Part shown: positions 18,162 through 27,624 of the stretch, piece by piece
How the letters are laid out: every line of letters begins with the position of its first letter
Numbering within the stretch: position 1 is the first letter of the stretch
Assembly: GCA_016839655.1 (NCBI GenBank)
Contig: JAEOTW010000291.1
Span: 1 to 62,810 of the forward strand
Direction of reading: 5' to 3'
Source: Promethearchaeota archaeon
GTDB lineage: Archaea > Asgardarchaeota > Lokiarchaeia > Sigynarchaeales > SOKP01
DNA length: 62,810 nt
The notes under the pieces: generated by a model
Databases searched by the model: none
Seen by the model: only the letters and a program-made list of their open reading frames with translations
Told to the model about the DNA's origin: nothing
Made by a program: the position numbers and the translations under genes

Positions 18162-18617
18162 TTATTTTTTATTTACCTTTTCTTTTTCAAGAATTTTTTT
18201 TTTAATTAAACTTGAACTATGTAATTCATATTTATCATAATATTTTTCAAGTCTCCTAATCTCAATATGGTTTAATCCTTTTTCTACAAGCCCTTTTTTG
18301 AGTATTTCTATGCTATATTTTTGATCCGGTCCTAACAGAATAATATCTGGGTTGATTTCCTCAACTGTTTTGAGTGTATTATTATCACTTCTTCCTAACC
18401 TAGCATCTTTCACATGTTTTAAATTCCTTATTATTTCTAATCTTTGTTCTTGTGGAATAATTGGTCGTTCACCTGAAAATAGTTCACGATTTTTATCAGT
18501 AGCAACGACCACATATACATCTCCCAGTTTTGCGGCCTCATTTATAAGATAAATGTGCCCAGCATGAATAAGATCGAATGTACCCGCGACTAATACCTTT
18601 TTTTTTACTCCATTCAT
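18162..18617 (-). CDS. ribL: FAD synthase, archaeal RibL type
   Basis: A 151-residue cytidylyltransferase-fold enzyme that adenylylates FMN to FAD. The HxGH signature is in VAGTFDLIHAGHIYLINEA (residues about 10-28). VVVATDKNRE follows, and LHSSSLIKKK at the end fits the I-S-S-S-x-x-R nucleotide-binding motif. It is first in a two-gene operon with the CTP-dependent riboflavin kinase, which supports RibL over other small cytidylyltransferases such as glycerol-3-phosphate cytidylyltransferase. ATG at 18617 after a short AT-rich leader. Confidence 0.88.
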   Translation of the reverse strand: MNGVKKKVLVAGTFDLIHAGHIYLINEAAKLGDVYVVVATDKNRELFSGERPIIPQEQRLEIIRNLKHVKDARLGRSDNNTLKTVEEINPDIILLGPDQKYSIEILKKGLVEKGLNHIEIRRLEKYYDKYELHSSSLIKKKILEKEKVNKK

Positions 18618-18660
18618 CTTTATTTCCTTAAATTTAAACTTTAGATAAATTTATTTAGTT

Positions 18661-19293
18661 TTAGAAATTGTTTTCAAAACACTTTTTCAAATCATCCATT
18701 TGTATTGCGAGAGAGATATCACCTCTTGTTTTTTCGATTAGATTTCTCGCGACATCTACTTTATGTCTTAAATCCTGAGTAATACCTGAAGGATAATCCA
18801 ATGTAAATAAATTTGTATAGATCTCATCCATGTTTTCTAAAATAATATTTAAATCTTCGACTCGTGAATTTCTTATATTATCTAAAGCATATCTTCTCAA
18901 TTCTCCAATAACGTCAGCTAAACCTAAAAGATAATTTAAAGGATTAATATTTAAATCAAAAGGTGATGGAATCTCTTCCTTTCTAATAATTGAATAAAAT
19001 ACAAGTGATTCAGCAAATTCTTGCTCCGGAGTTTTCAAATATTTGAAGAATATTCCGGGATTTTTGTTAACTAAATTAACTATATCTTTATGTTTACTCT
19101 TAACAACGTTTATTCGTTCATTAAAGTTATCAAACTCTTTTCTATGAATATTTTTTATAGCAATACTACATTCCCTAATTATTTCGCGAGATAATGCCAA
19201 AATCTTTTCCCTATCATGATATAATATCTCTAATAACTCACTTATGTCTGAAAAAGCTTTTTTAAGATTCATAATAATAGAATTTAATTTCAA
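18661..19293 (-). CDS. Translin family protein
   Basis: A 210-residue all-helical protein matching archaeal translin/TRAX-like proteins. It has REKILALSREIIRECSIAIKNIHR (about 30-53), SPFDLNINPLNYLLGLADVIGELRRYALDNIR (about 118-149), and a C-terminal bundle ending in a KTRGDIS segment. Eukaryotic translin and TRAX bind single-stranded nucleic acid and form the C3PO RNase; archaeal members form homo-oligomers. It is divergent from the threonyl-tRNA synthetase gene, with about 100 bases between the proposed starts. Confidence 0.85.
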   Translation of the reverse strand: MKLNSIIMNLKKAFSDISELLEILYHDREKILALSREIIRECSIAIKNIHRKEFDNFNERINVVKSKHKDIVNLVNKNPGIFFKYLKTPEQEFAESLVFYSIIRKEEIPSPFDLNINPLNYLLGLADVIGELRRYALDNIRNSRVEDLNIILENMDEIYTNLFTLDYPSGITQDLRHKVDVARNLIEKTRGDISLAIQMDDLKKCFENNF

Positions 19294-19397
19294 TAATAAT
19301 TAATTTGAATTTTGAATATAATTATTTATCAAAAGTAAGAAAAATATTTAGAATTTATTATAAAGTATTGGTTAAAAGACTAAAATTAGTGTTTATT

Positions 19398-21458
19398 ATG
19401 AAAATCTTACTAATTCACTCTCAAGATGTAGAAGTCGTTAAAAATAGAGAGGCGACCAGTAATCCTCAAGAATTTTCAGAGGATATTATAAAAATGGAAG
19501 GCTTAATTCTTGTTTGTTTTGTTTCTGTAGAGGATCAAGACACTTATGACACTAATTTAATAGCTAAACAAGGAGCAGAGGAAATCGTAGCCGCAATATT
19601 ACAAATTACTGGATTTCCAGAAAAACTTAGAGAAAAAAATGAAGATATAAGAGAATATAATCAGAAGATTGAGAAAGGAGAAATAAAAGGAAAACCAAGA
19701 AAAATTATAGAACTTACTAAAGATCGTGATATATATCGCGTTGATAAAGTCTTAATATATCCATGGGCTCACTTAAGTAAGTTTCTTAGCAGCGATCAAA
19801 ATGCTATGGAAGTTTGTCCAAAAATTGCACATAATTTAGAAGAGAAAGGAATAGAGGCAAGATTTTCTCCCTTCGGGTGGTATAAATCATTTAAAATTAA
19901 TTGTATTGGACATGAAATGGCTGAAATGTATAGAGATGTAAAATTAGCGATAAAACCAGAAGAGCAAGTTAAAAACTCAGTATTTAAGATTATTACTACA
20001 TCGGGAAAGGAATTAGATCTACAAATTGGTGATAAGAATGAAATTTTATTTCCTACCGAAATAAAAGATCAAGATTTTCATTCATTTTTAAAATCTGAAT
20101 TAGGTTCAAGAAAAGTTGATAAAGCAATTGAACCTGTTCATATAAAATTAATGAAACAATTTGAATTAGTGGATTTTGATCCCAATACTGACGCTGGAAA
20201 TTTAAGATGGTATACAAAAGGAGTCATTATGAAAAACCTAATCAAAAATTTCATAGAAGATAGATTAATAGATTATGGGGCAATACTTATTGATACTCCA
20301 ATTATGTACACAGTTAAAAAAAAAAAATTAACTGCACAAACTGCTCGATTTCCAGCGAGAAGCTATTGGCTTGAATCTGGAAAAGATAGATATCTCTTAA
20401 GATATGCTAGTGACTTTCTTTTATTTGATTTATTCTCCCAAATGAATCTAAAACCTCACTATCTTCCATTAAGAGCATATGAGTATGAACAATATGATTT
20501 TCGAAGAGAACAAGAAGGTGAGTTATCAGGTTTAAGACGATTACGTGGTTTTATCATGCCAGATCTGCATACACTTTGTAGAGACATTGAATCTTCTGTA
20601 GATGAGTTTATCAAACAATATGAATTGATTAAAGAACTTGAAAAAGACTTAGGGATCAAAACTTTTGTCATTTTTAGAGTGACAAAAGAATTTTATTCTG
20701 AAAATAAGGATTGGATTATTAATTTAATAAAAACAGAAAAAGATCCAGCATTATTAGAATTATGGGACCAAAGATATTATTATTATGTTTTAAAATTTGA
20801 GAGAAACGTATTATCTAATCAAGATAAGAGTGCTACCTTAGCTACAAATCAAATAGATGTTGAAAGCTCGTTAGAATATATGGTCGACAATGATGGTGTA
20901 AAAAGGGAAAAATATAATATTTCTTTCGTTGACACTGATGGTCAAGTAAAATATCCTATTATTCTCCATAATTCTCCAACTGGTGCTGTGGAAAGAATCT
21001 TATGGGGTTTGATCGAATCTGCGATTCGAAATAAAGATAAATTAGTCCCAGGATTCAAAACCTGGTTGTCACCAATACAGGTAAGGATTATAACTGTTAG
21101 TGATGAACAGAATGAATATGCTGAAAAAATTTTAAATATAATTAATGGGGAAGAGTTTAGAGCAGATTTTGATGATCGAGAAGAAACTGTAGGGAAGAAG
21201 ATCAGACAATCTGAAATAGAATGGATACCTTATACGATAATTATTGGTAAAAAGGAACAGGAGAATCAAACCATATCAATTAGAAAGAGACTGATTGGTG
21301 AACCATTTGGTCCAAAAAAACAAACCTCAGAACAGATAAATAATGTGAAATTAGATAATTTACTAGAAATGCTTGAAGAAGATACAAGAAATTTTCCAAA
21401 ATATAAATTGCCAATACCTTTCAGAAGGATCTCGACAAGAATTTATTTTAGACGTTAA
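19398..21458 (+). CDS. thrS: Threonyl-tRNA synthetase, archaeal type with N-terminal editing domain
   Basis: Charges tRNA-Thr. The frame is open from 19305, but MKILLIHSQ at 19398 is where archaeal ThrRS begins, giving 686 residues. The archaeal editing domain is at 1-145 (YPWAHLSKFL near its end, then FSPFGWYKSF). The class II core has TPIMY, RFPARSYW, motif 2 FRREQEGELSGLRRLRGF, MPDLHTL, and motif 3 HNSPTGAVERILWGLIE. The anticodon-binding domain follows (WLSPIQVRIITVSDEQ). Oddity: the position that is Cys in LRFAACF of other archaeal enzymes, a zinc ligand, is Asp339 here (LRYASDF), while the two His ligands are kept. Confidence 0.93.
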   Translation: MKILLIHSQDVEVVKNREATSNPQEFSEDIIKMEGLILVCFVSVEDQDTYDTNLIAKQGAEEIVAAILQITGFPEKLREKNEDIREYNQKIEKGEIKGKPRKIIELTKDRDIYRVDKVLIYPWAHLSKFLSSDQNAMEVCPKIAHNLEEKGIEARFSPFGWYKSFKINCIGHEMAEMYRDVKLAIKPEEQVKNSVFKIITTSGKELDLQIGDKNEILFPTEIKDQDFHSFLKSELGSRKVDKAIEPVHIKLMKQFELVDFDPNTDAGNLRWYTKGVIMKNLIKNFIEDRLIDYGAILIDTPIMYTVKKKKLTAQTARFPARSYWLESGKDRYLLRYASDFLLFDLFSQMNLKPHYLPLRAYEYEQYDFRREQEGELSGLRRLRGFIMPDLHTLCRDIESSVDEFIKQYELIKELEKDLGIKTFVIFRVTKEFYSENKDWIINLIKTEKDPALLELWDQRYYYYVLKFERNVLSNQDKSATLATNQIDVESSLEYMVDNDGVKREKYNISFVDTDGQVKYPIILHNSPTGAVERILWGLIESAIRNKDKLVPGFKTWLSPIQVRIITVSDEQNEYAEKILNIINGEEFRADFDDREETVGKKIRQSEIEWIPYTIIIGKKEQENQTISIRKRLIGEPFGPKKQTSEQINNVKLDNLLEMLEEDTRNFPKYKLPIPFRRISTRIYFRR

Positions 21459-21534
21459 ATAAACTCTTAAAATCTATTAAAAAATTATTTATGCGATCTG
21501 TTATTTTAAGCATAAAGAACCTATTTTTATTGTT

Positions 21535-22158
21535 ATGAAAGTTAAGGCTATTATTTTTGATTTAGGAGGGGTAATTATAGATTTAGATTTTTCTAACTTT
21601 TATAATAGTATAATACTTCAATCTCCTTTAAATAAACCTCAAACACCTATCATGTTAGAGTTTTTTAGACAATCTGATATGTATCATCAAGGTAATATGA
21701 CTGATGATGAATTTTATCAACTTGCTTGTGATCTCCTCCAAGTCTGTATGGTAGATCAATCTGATTTTTTTAATGCTTTTAATAGTATTATATCTGGTTA
21801 TAATACTGAAGTTACAGAAATAATTAAAAAATTACGAGATAGTAACCAATATAAGCTACTTGCTTTATCTAATGTTAATTCCAGCCACTGGGATTTTATA
21901 TTAAATAAAGGATGGGAATTTATTGATTGGTTTGATGAATTGATTCTGTCTCATGAAACTCATTTAATTAAACCTAACCCAAAAGTCTTTGAATATGCTA
22001 TTAAGAAAGCAGGTTGTAAATCTAAGCAAATAGTCTTTATAGACGATGGGTTGAATAATATAAAGTCAGCCAAAGAATTAGGTATAACAGGTATAAAATA
22101 TACTAATTCAGTAGAATTATTGAATGAATTTAAAAAATTAAATATTATTAAAGAATAG
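21535..22158 (+). CDS. HAD-superfamily hydrolase
   Basis: A 207-residue HAD-like phosphatase. Motif I is FDLGGVIIDLDF (residues 9-20), where the second Asp of DxD is replaced by Gly as in the haloacid-dehalogenase and epoxide-hydrolase-N-like branch. Motif II is LALSNVNSSHW, motif III Lys is in LIKPNPKVFEYAIKKAG, and motif IV is IVFIDDGLNNIKSAKELG. The helical cap lies between residues 20 and 90. Substrate unknown. It starts 76 bases after thrS on the same strand. Confidence 0.85.
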   Translation: MKVKAIIFDLGGVIIDLDFSNFYNSIILQSPLNKPQTPIMLEFFRQSDMYHQGNMTDDEFYQLACDLLQVCMVDQSDFFNAFNSIISGYNTEVTEIIKKLRDSNQYKLLALSNVNSSHWDFILNKGWEFIDWFDELILSHETHLIKPNPKVFEYAIKKAGCKSKQIVFIDDGLNNIKSAKELGITGIKYTNSVELLNEFKKLNIIKE

Positions 22159-22173
22159 TAGGAATAGATTTAC

Positions 22174-22710
22174 TTATTCATTTATATCTTGAAGACATGC
22201 TTTTGCGATCATTTCAAATGCAATCTCGACATTTTCTCCTGTTTTCGCTGATGTCTCCATATATTCGCAACTCAACCTTTTAGCTAAATCTTCTGCTTCT
22301 TCTTGATCAACTTCTCTTTCTAAATCAACTTTATTTCCTAAGAGTAACATAGGGATAGTTTTTTTTACTGTTTTTTTAATTGAGCTTACCCAGCCTGGAA
22401 TTTTTAAAAGAGTTTGACTAGAGGATAAATCAAAAACACCAAGGGCAGCATTACTCCCTTTAAAATATATTGTTCTAAGCTTATGAAATTGAGGTTGGCC
22501 TCCAATATCCCATAAAAGTAAACGGACATTCTTGCCATCGAGTTCTACATCCTTAATAAGAAAATTACTTCCTATGGTTTTTTTAAGATCATCACTAAAG
22601 TAATCCTTAATATACCGCAATAAGAGAGATGTTTTCCCTACCCCACCGGGACCAAAGAGACAAATTTTAAATTTATATTGAGAATCTGGACTCATCTTTA
22701 ATTTCCTCAA
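22174..22710 (-). CDS. Small Ras-superfamily GTPase (Asgard type)
   Basis: A 178-residue small GTPase with all five G motifs: P-loop GPGGVGKT (20-27), switch I Thr in DLKKTIGSNFLIKDV, G3 WDIGGQPQFHKLR (about 67-79), G4 GNKVDLERE, and G5 METSAKTGEN. The WDIGGQ form and the overall layout are Rab/Ran-like. Gln72 is kept, so intrinsic hydrolysis should be possible. There is no C-terminal Cys for prenylation and no Gly2 for myristoylation. Expansions of such GTPases are a hallmark of Asgard archaea. It is a single gene converging on the HAD hydrolase. Confidence 0.93.
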   Translation of the reverse strand: MRKLKMSPDSQYKFKICLFGPGGVGKTSLLLRYIKDYFSDDLKKTIGSNFLIKDVELDGKNVRLLLWDIGGQPQFHKLRTIYFKGSNAALGVFDLSSSQTLLKIPGWVSSIKKTVKKTIPMLLLGNKVDLEREVDQEEAEDLAKRLSCEYMETSAKTGENVEIAFEMIAKACLQDINE

Positions 22711-22888
22711 ATAAGATTAATATATAAGGTATCTATTTGAAAGTTAATTAATAAATTTTTAATTATTATGAATTAACTTTAATAATAATTAATTCATCGC
22801 TTATTATTATCTTAATATCTTTTTAAAATATTTATATCTTTATAATATAGCCTTATTATTTTTTATTATACTCCAAAAGAGATCTTAT

Positions 22889-24157
22889 TTACGGCTTTTT
22901 CTTCTTTTTTCCGCCACTTCCGATTTTTCTCACAATCCACTCCGGCGATCCAACACCACCAAAATATTTCAACCAAATATACATAATTAACCCCAAAAAA
23001 CCACAATAAGCAATCCAGACAAAGACATACATCCAAATTGGAAATTGGCCACTATATAAGGGTAAGAATAAATATTGAATTAAGAAAAGTGAAAGACTCG
23101 TTTTTCCGTAAAATAAGAGTAATTTTACAACATCATTAGTTTTATTTTTAATATCGATAAAGTAAAAGCATATCGCTATAAGTAAAAAAGCAACACCTAG
23201 ATTGTAGAACATATTTTGACCAGTACATCTTACCATATACATTGGCATTGCATCAAAATGATAATAATCTTGCATGTTAGCAATCCGCAATAAATCAATA
23301 TGTAAATATTCCGAAAGCACAAGTACCCCAGGAGCTGAATCAGTTCCAGGAATTACTCTTGCTAATCCAGTTTCCCAAATGTTTAAAGTAACGCCCCTGG
23401 GAATAATTATAAATATTCCAATTACAGTAAATACAATACCGTAAATAAGGAATATTCGAAATAATTTGTAATAAGCTTGTTTACTCCCTTTTATCATTGC
23501 ATCGTGAAGAAACTCCCCAAATATAGTAGACATGAAACAAATTGCTAAGAATGGTAAAATTGGTGCTTGAGGAAGTGGAGAAGTTATAAAAAAATGTAGG
23601 ATATCAATTATTATGTTTGCATCCTGAAATTCATAGAGGAGATCCCGAATCCATGGAGAAAAGTAAATAATTAATACACCAATTACTGCTCGGGTAATTT
23701 TGTTGAATTTTATAGCATAGTAAGAAAAAATTTGAGAAAATCCAATAAATACTAGAATGTTCCATCCCCATAAATTAAAAGGGAAATCGACTGAAACACC
23801 TGAAGTTATTAATGACATAGGATTGAAGAGCATACCTATAACAATAATTACTCCTCCGCGTATAAAAATCCCATTACGAACTGCTTTATCAGATACCAAT
23901 TCCTTTTTTCTTTTAAGGCTGAAAACAACACTAAGAGCGGAAAGAAAAACAAATAAAGAAGGGCCTAGAACATCCAGAAAAGCAAAAACAAGTCCATAAG
24001 CATACACCCAATCACTGTCCAACCAACTAATAGCACCATGAGCTAATATTATAAAAACAATAGCAGTTCCTTTAACAAAGTCTATTGAAGCAATACGTTT
24101 TGATGTATCATTACTAATATCATTATTAAAAAGTTCTTCCTCAATTTTCATCGACAT
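22889..24157 (-). CDS. DUF1624/HGSNAT-like membrane acyltransferase, paralogue A
   Basis: A 422-residue membrane protein with about 10-11 helices. RIASIDFVKGTAIVFIILAHG (about 20-40) and LDVLGPSLFVFLSALSVVFSLKRKK (about 63-87) match the DUF1624 / heparan-alpha-glucosaminide N-acetyltransferase pattern, with the early Asp and His proposed to be catalytic. Such enzymes pass an acyl group across the membrane to a sugar. The C-terminus is very basic (GSGGKKKKKP). It is paralogous along its whole length to the protein at 25660, and a glycosyltransferase lies between the two, which points to decoration of a surface glycan. Confidence 0.7.
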   Translation of the reverse strand: MSMKIEEELFNNDISNDTSKRIASIDFVKGTAIVFIILAHGAISWLDSDWVYAYGLVFAFLDVLGPSLFVFLSALSVVFSLKRKKELVSDKAVRNGIFIRGGVIIVIGMLFNPMSLITSGVSVDFPFNLWGWNILVFIGFSQIFSYYAIKFNKITRAVIGVLIIYFSPWIRDLLYEFQDANIIIDILHFFITSPLPQAPILPFLAICFMSTIFGEFLHDAMIKGSKQAYYKLFRIFLIYGIVFTVIGIFIIIPRGVTLNIWETGLARVIPGTDSAPGVLVLSEYLHIDLLRIANMQDYYHFDAMPMYMVRCTGQNMFYNLGVAFLLIAICFYFIDIKNKTNDVVKLLLFYGKTSLSLFLIQYLFLPLYSGQFPIWMYVFVWIAYCGFLGLIMYIWLKYFGGVGSPEWIVRKIGSGGKKKKKP

Positions 24158-24325
24158 TCTTGATCCTACTCATTTTAATAAATAAAAGAAACTAATACTT
24201 CACTAAGTAAAATTCTATATTAGTAATTTTAAATTTTAGACTATTTAAAACCTTTCTTTATCATTGAAGTTGGTATGGTCTATTAGTAAAACCTCTGTTC
24301 TTAAAAAGAAATCGTTACAAATCTT

Positions 24326-25618
24326 CTATAAATTTGATCTATTTTGATTCCTATAATAAATAATTAAACAGTAATAGAGTAAAATCATCAAAATTAAACC
24401 ACCGATGTTAAAAGGAAGGAATTGATAGGTTAGATAAAAAATTCCCCAGAAAGTGACCATAAGGATTCCAAGAAGATAATGAAGATACTTGACCATTTTA
24501 TAATATCTGAATTTCTTATTAGTGAGAAGAAAAAAAATCAAAAATGGAGTTAAAACTACAATATGATGGGGCCAAGAATCAAAATAAACAATTAGTAATA
24601 CTACAAGTCCAACTAAATAACCATTGATTAAATTAAGTGGGTGGCTCTTATCTTGGATATATAAAAAGTATATAGGAATTAATGTTGCTAGCGTTATTAT
24701 GCTAAAAACTAAAAATCCACTAATTTCCAGATTGATTAATTCGAAGAAAATTAAAACAATCCTTGTAAGACTAAATGATGGATTTATTTCGATACTTCCT
24801 TCAATAGCGTATGTATATTCACCAGTTAGGTTAACACTAATAAAATCAGCAAACATCTGAGGAAAAATTAAAAAATATATCCCTGACAACATTATTAAAA
24901 TAACGGATCCTGATAACCGAATAAAAGTTCTTCTAATTTTTAAAATAAATCTCTTGTTTTTTCTATTATAATTAAGAACCAATAGAAATGGTAATAATAG
25001 AATTAAAGTGGGGCGTATCATTATTCCTAATCCTAGTAGAATCCCCCCAATAAAATCATCCTTAACATTTCCTTTCAAAAAATACAGTAATGAAGAGAGA
25101 ATAAAAATGCAAACTACAATATTGATCTGTCCTAGGAAGTAATTCATAAATTGAGGTAATAATATTAAAAAAACTCCAAATTGATGTAGTATAGATTCAT
25201 TTTCTTCCATATTAAAAATATCTTTAAAGGAATTAAGTCTATTATCCAAATTAGATTTATTAGATAATTTATTGAAAGTTTGAATGATTTTGTATAGTAA
25301 GTAGATAACTAGAATGTTAAGGAAAAAGTTACTTATCTGAAAAACAAAATAACCTATTTCTAATCCCATCAATGAAAATGGAGTAAAAAAATATGCTGAA
25401 ATTGGAAAATATCTGAACGGAAACGGCGATAGTGAGGTATTATATAAATTGGGTAAATCAAGAATAACATTCCTCCCAGCATAATAAAATGAAAGAAAAT
25501 CATTTTCATTCATATTCATGAGAGGACTATCCAAAAAATAGAAAAAGATAAATGTTAATATCAAATAGAAAAGATTTACTATACAAGCTATTAAAAAGAA
25601 CAGACGTGTCTTATACAT
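24326..25618 (-). CDS. GT87-like membrane mannosyltransferase family protein
   Basis: A 430-residue membrane protein with about ten helices, resembling the polyprenol-phosphate-sugar-dependent GT87 family (formerly DUF2029). The first loop has an acidic residue and DFLSFYYAGR (about 39-48), followed by PFRYFPISAYFFTPF (about 68-82), the family's F-x-Y-x-P-x6-P motif. Later it has FLILLPQFMNYFLGQINIVV and LGLGIMIRPTLILLLPFLL. It would transfer a sugar from a lipid-phosphate donor on the outer face. It lies between two paralogous acyltransferase-like genes on the same strand. Confidence 0.7.
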   Translation of the reverse strand: MYKTRLFFLIACIVNLFYLILTFIFFYFLDSPLMNMNENDFLSFYYAGRNVILDLPNLYNTSLSPFPFRYFPISAYFFTPFSLMGLEIGYFVFQISNFFLNILVIYLLYKIIQTFNKLSNKSNLDNRLNSFKDIFNMEENESILHQFGVFLILLPQFMNYFLGQINIVVCIFILSSLLYFLKGNVKDDFIGGILLGLGIMIRPTLILLLPFLLVLNYNRKNKRFILKIRRTFIRLSGSVILIMLSGIYFLIFPQMFADFISVNLTGEYTYAIEGSIEINPSFSLTRIVLIFFELINLEISGFLVFSIITLATLIPIYFLYIQDKSHPLNLINGYLVGLVVLLIVYFDSWPHHIVVLTPFLIFFLLTNKKFRYYKMVKYLHYLLGILMVTFWGIFYLTYQFLPFNIGGLILMILLYYCLIIYYRNQNRSNL

Positions 25619-25659
25619 TAGAATTCGTGTGTTAAAATTGTATTAGTGATTTGAAGAAT

Positions 25660-27063
25660 TTATTCATCTCCACCATCTTTACTCAACTTTTTCATAAAAT
25701 CTTCCATTTTCTTTACTTTCTCGCGTTTCTTAATTTTTGCATACATCTTTTTCGTAGTTTTCTTTACTGCTTCGCCTGATTTTTGACCTATCCTACCTAA
25801 TTGTACCATTAAATACTCAGGAGACCCTACACCTCTTCCATATTCCATCCAAATATACATGAAAATTCCAAGAAATCCTATATATGAGAGGCTTACTATT
25901 AGAAAGAAGGGTATATTGAATTGACGAAAAAACAAGGGGATAAACAAGAAGTGTATCAGAAACAAACTTAGGGAAGTTTTTCCGAAATATATTAACATAT
26001 TGGTGAAATTATTGGATTTTTTCTTGATATCAATGAAGTAAAAGAAAATCGAAATAATCAATAATGCTGCTCCTTGGTTATAAAACATATTAGCGCTTGT
26101 TCCTCTTATTAAAAAATTTGGCATTCCGGGTATTACATAAAAATCTTGAAGGTTAGCATATATTAAATTTACTAAATGAGGATATTCTTCTAATCCACCA
26201 ATTACAGAAGCGGGTGTTTCTAAAGTCCATCCAGGTTCCCATACAAGGACATTTAAACCATCAGGATAATACGCAAAAATCCCGATTAAAATAAAAATGA
26301 TACCCCATACAAAAAATATACGGAACAAACCAATATATGCATCGCTAGTACTTTTGTTCATTGCTTCGTAAATATATTCTCCAAAAATCGTGGAAATAAA
26401 AGAAATAGATATCCACGGAAGTAAAGTCAAATGAGGAGTTGGAGAAGTAATAATATAATGTAGAATAATCCATATTATATTTCCATCTTCTTTACCTAAA
26501 TACATAACAGCTCTTAGTGTAGGAGAAAGTACGATTATTATTATTCCTATAATTATACGCCAAGATTTCCTTATTTTTAAAATATAATAAGAAAAAATTT
26601 GAGATACTCCAATAAATGTAATTATATTCCAACCATATATTGCAATCTGTAACCCTTGACCAGGCTCAATAACCACGATATTAGTGATCATTCCAATTAT
26701 TATCATTACAAACCCACGGGTAAAAACTCGATTTCGAATTATTTTGGGATGTACTAACCCTTCTTTTCTCTTAATACTAAATATCACACTGAGTGCAGAA
26801 AGGAATACAAACAAGGAAGGGCCTAAAATATCTAATAAGGCAAACATTAATCCATATACATAATATGATTCGATATCAAGCCAACCACTTGCCGTATGAG
26901 CCAATATTATAAAGACAATAGCAAAGCCTTTTACAAAATCAATAGAAGTAATTCTTCTTGGTGAAGCATAATCTTTTATATCTTCTAATGGAATTTCTTG
27001 TCGTAAATAATTGAACAAATCAATTGATTCCGTTTCAATTTCTATATCGGTTTGAGACGCCAT
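25660..27063 (-). CDS. DUF1624/HGSNAT-like membrane acyltransferase, paralogue B
   Basis: A 467-residue paralogue of the protein at 22889. RITSIDFVKGFAIVFIILAHTASGWLD (about 38-64) and LDILGPSLFVFLSALSVIFSIKRKE are nearly identical to the other copy, and the membrane topology is the same. It differs in a longer N-terminus and in a basic cytoplasmic tail of about 60 residues rich in KK and EK after GVGSPEYLM. It is the first gene of the minus-strand run acyltransferase B, GT87-like, acyltransferase A. Role in outer-surface glycan acylation is inferred. Confidence 0.7.
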   Translation of the reverse strand: MASQTDIEIETESIDLFNYLRQEIPLEDIKDYASPRRITSIDFVKGFAIVFIILAHTASGWLDIESYYVYGLMFALLDILGPSLFVFLSALSVIFSIKRKEGLVHPKIIRNRVFTRGFVMIIIGMITNIVVIEPGQGLQIAIYGWNIITFIGVSQIFSYYILKIRKSWRIIIGIIIIVLSPTLRAVMYLGKEDGNIIWIILHYIITSPTPHLTLLPWISISFISTIFGEYIYEAMNKSTSDAYIGLFRIFFVWGIIFILIGIFAYYPDGLNVLVWEPGWTLETPASVIGGLEEYPHLVNLIYANLQDFYVIPGMPNFLIRGTSANMFYNQGAALLIISIFFYFIDIKKKSNNFTNMLIYFGKTSLSLFLIHFLFIPLFFRQFNIPFFLIVSLSYIGFLGIFMYIWMEYGRGVGSPEYLMVQLGRIGQKSGEAVKKTTKKMYAKIKKREKVKKMEDFMKKLSKDGGDE

Positions 27064-27196
27064 TTTAACTCAAATCATTATTATGATTAATCTTGAAATA
27101 TTAAGAAAAATTAAAATTTTCTAAATTTATTTTAATATTATTCTTTTTGAATTTTTATAATTTTTCAATTTTAACTAAAAATTTTTATGAAATTTC

Positions 27197-27619
27197 ATGG
27201 AACTCAAGAAATATATTAATGCATATATCATTGGTCTTATTGGTTCGCTTGTTTTAATCTTATCTGAATTTTTTACATGGTTCACTGAATATAATTTAAT
27301 TCAGTTATACGTTCTCTATAGTATAACTCCTATAGAAGACTCTTTTCTATATCTATTTCCATTATTAAGTGGTAGTATTTGTTTAATTGCTAGTATTTTA
27401 GTTTTATATAAAATTGATTTAAAAGTTAAATCCGTTATTGTATTTCTTGTAGGATTAGGATTTTTTGTGGTATTTTTTATTGATTATATTATTCAAGAGA
27501 TAGCATCTTTCCCTAATCCAGGTATAGGCTTCTATTTAGGAATTGCTGGATTTCTTTTGATATTAATTAATATATTGAATATGTTATTGACAATAGAAAA
27601 ACGAACGGAAGGTAATTAA
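27197..27619 (+). CDS. Four-helix membrane protein
   Basis: Unrecognised. The 140 residues form four hydrophobic segments (about 10-30, 48-70, 78-100 and 108-132) with short polar loops and no motif. Its stop at 27617-27619 lies just before the proposed ATT start (27622) of the next gene, an HTH-membrane protein. The two are therefore probably co-translated and may act together, the small protein as a membrane partner of the regulator. Confidence 0.6.
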   Translation: MELKKYINAYIIGLIGSLVLILSEFFTWFTEYNLIQLYVLYSITPIEDSFLYLFPLLSGSICLIASILVLYKIDLKVKSVIVFLVGLGFFVVFFIDYIIQEIASFPNPGIGFYLGIAGFLLILINILNMLLTIEKRTEGN

Positions 27620-27624
27620 GAATT
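27609..27624 (+). promoter_or_regulatory. Shine-Dalgarno plus proposed ATT start of the HTH-membrane gene
   Basis: AAGGT at 27609-27613, 8-base spacer, ATT at 27622-27624. The frame has a TAA at 27613-27615 and no ATG, GTG or TTG until 27859, far inside the conserved helix-turn-helix. The same AAGGT precedes the ATG at 804. Confidence 0.45.

Noticed and set aside
19305..19397. N-terminal extension of ThrRS
   Set aside because: 31 basic and hydrophobic residues before MKILLIHSQ have no counterpart in remembered archaeal ThrRS; the stretch is in the divergent promoter region with translin.
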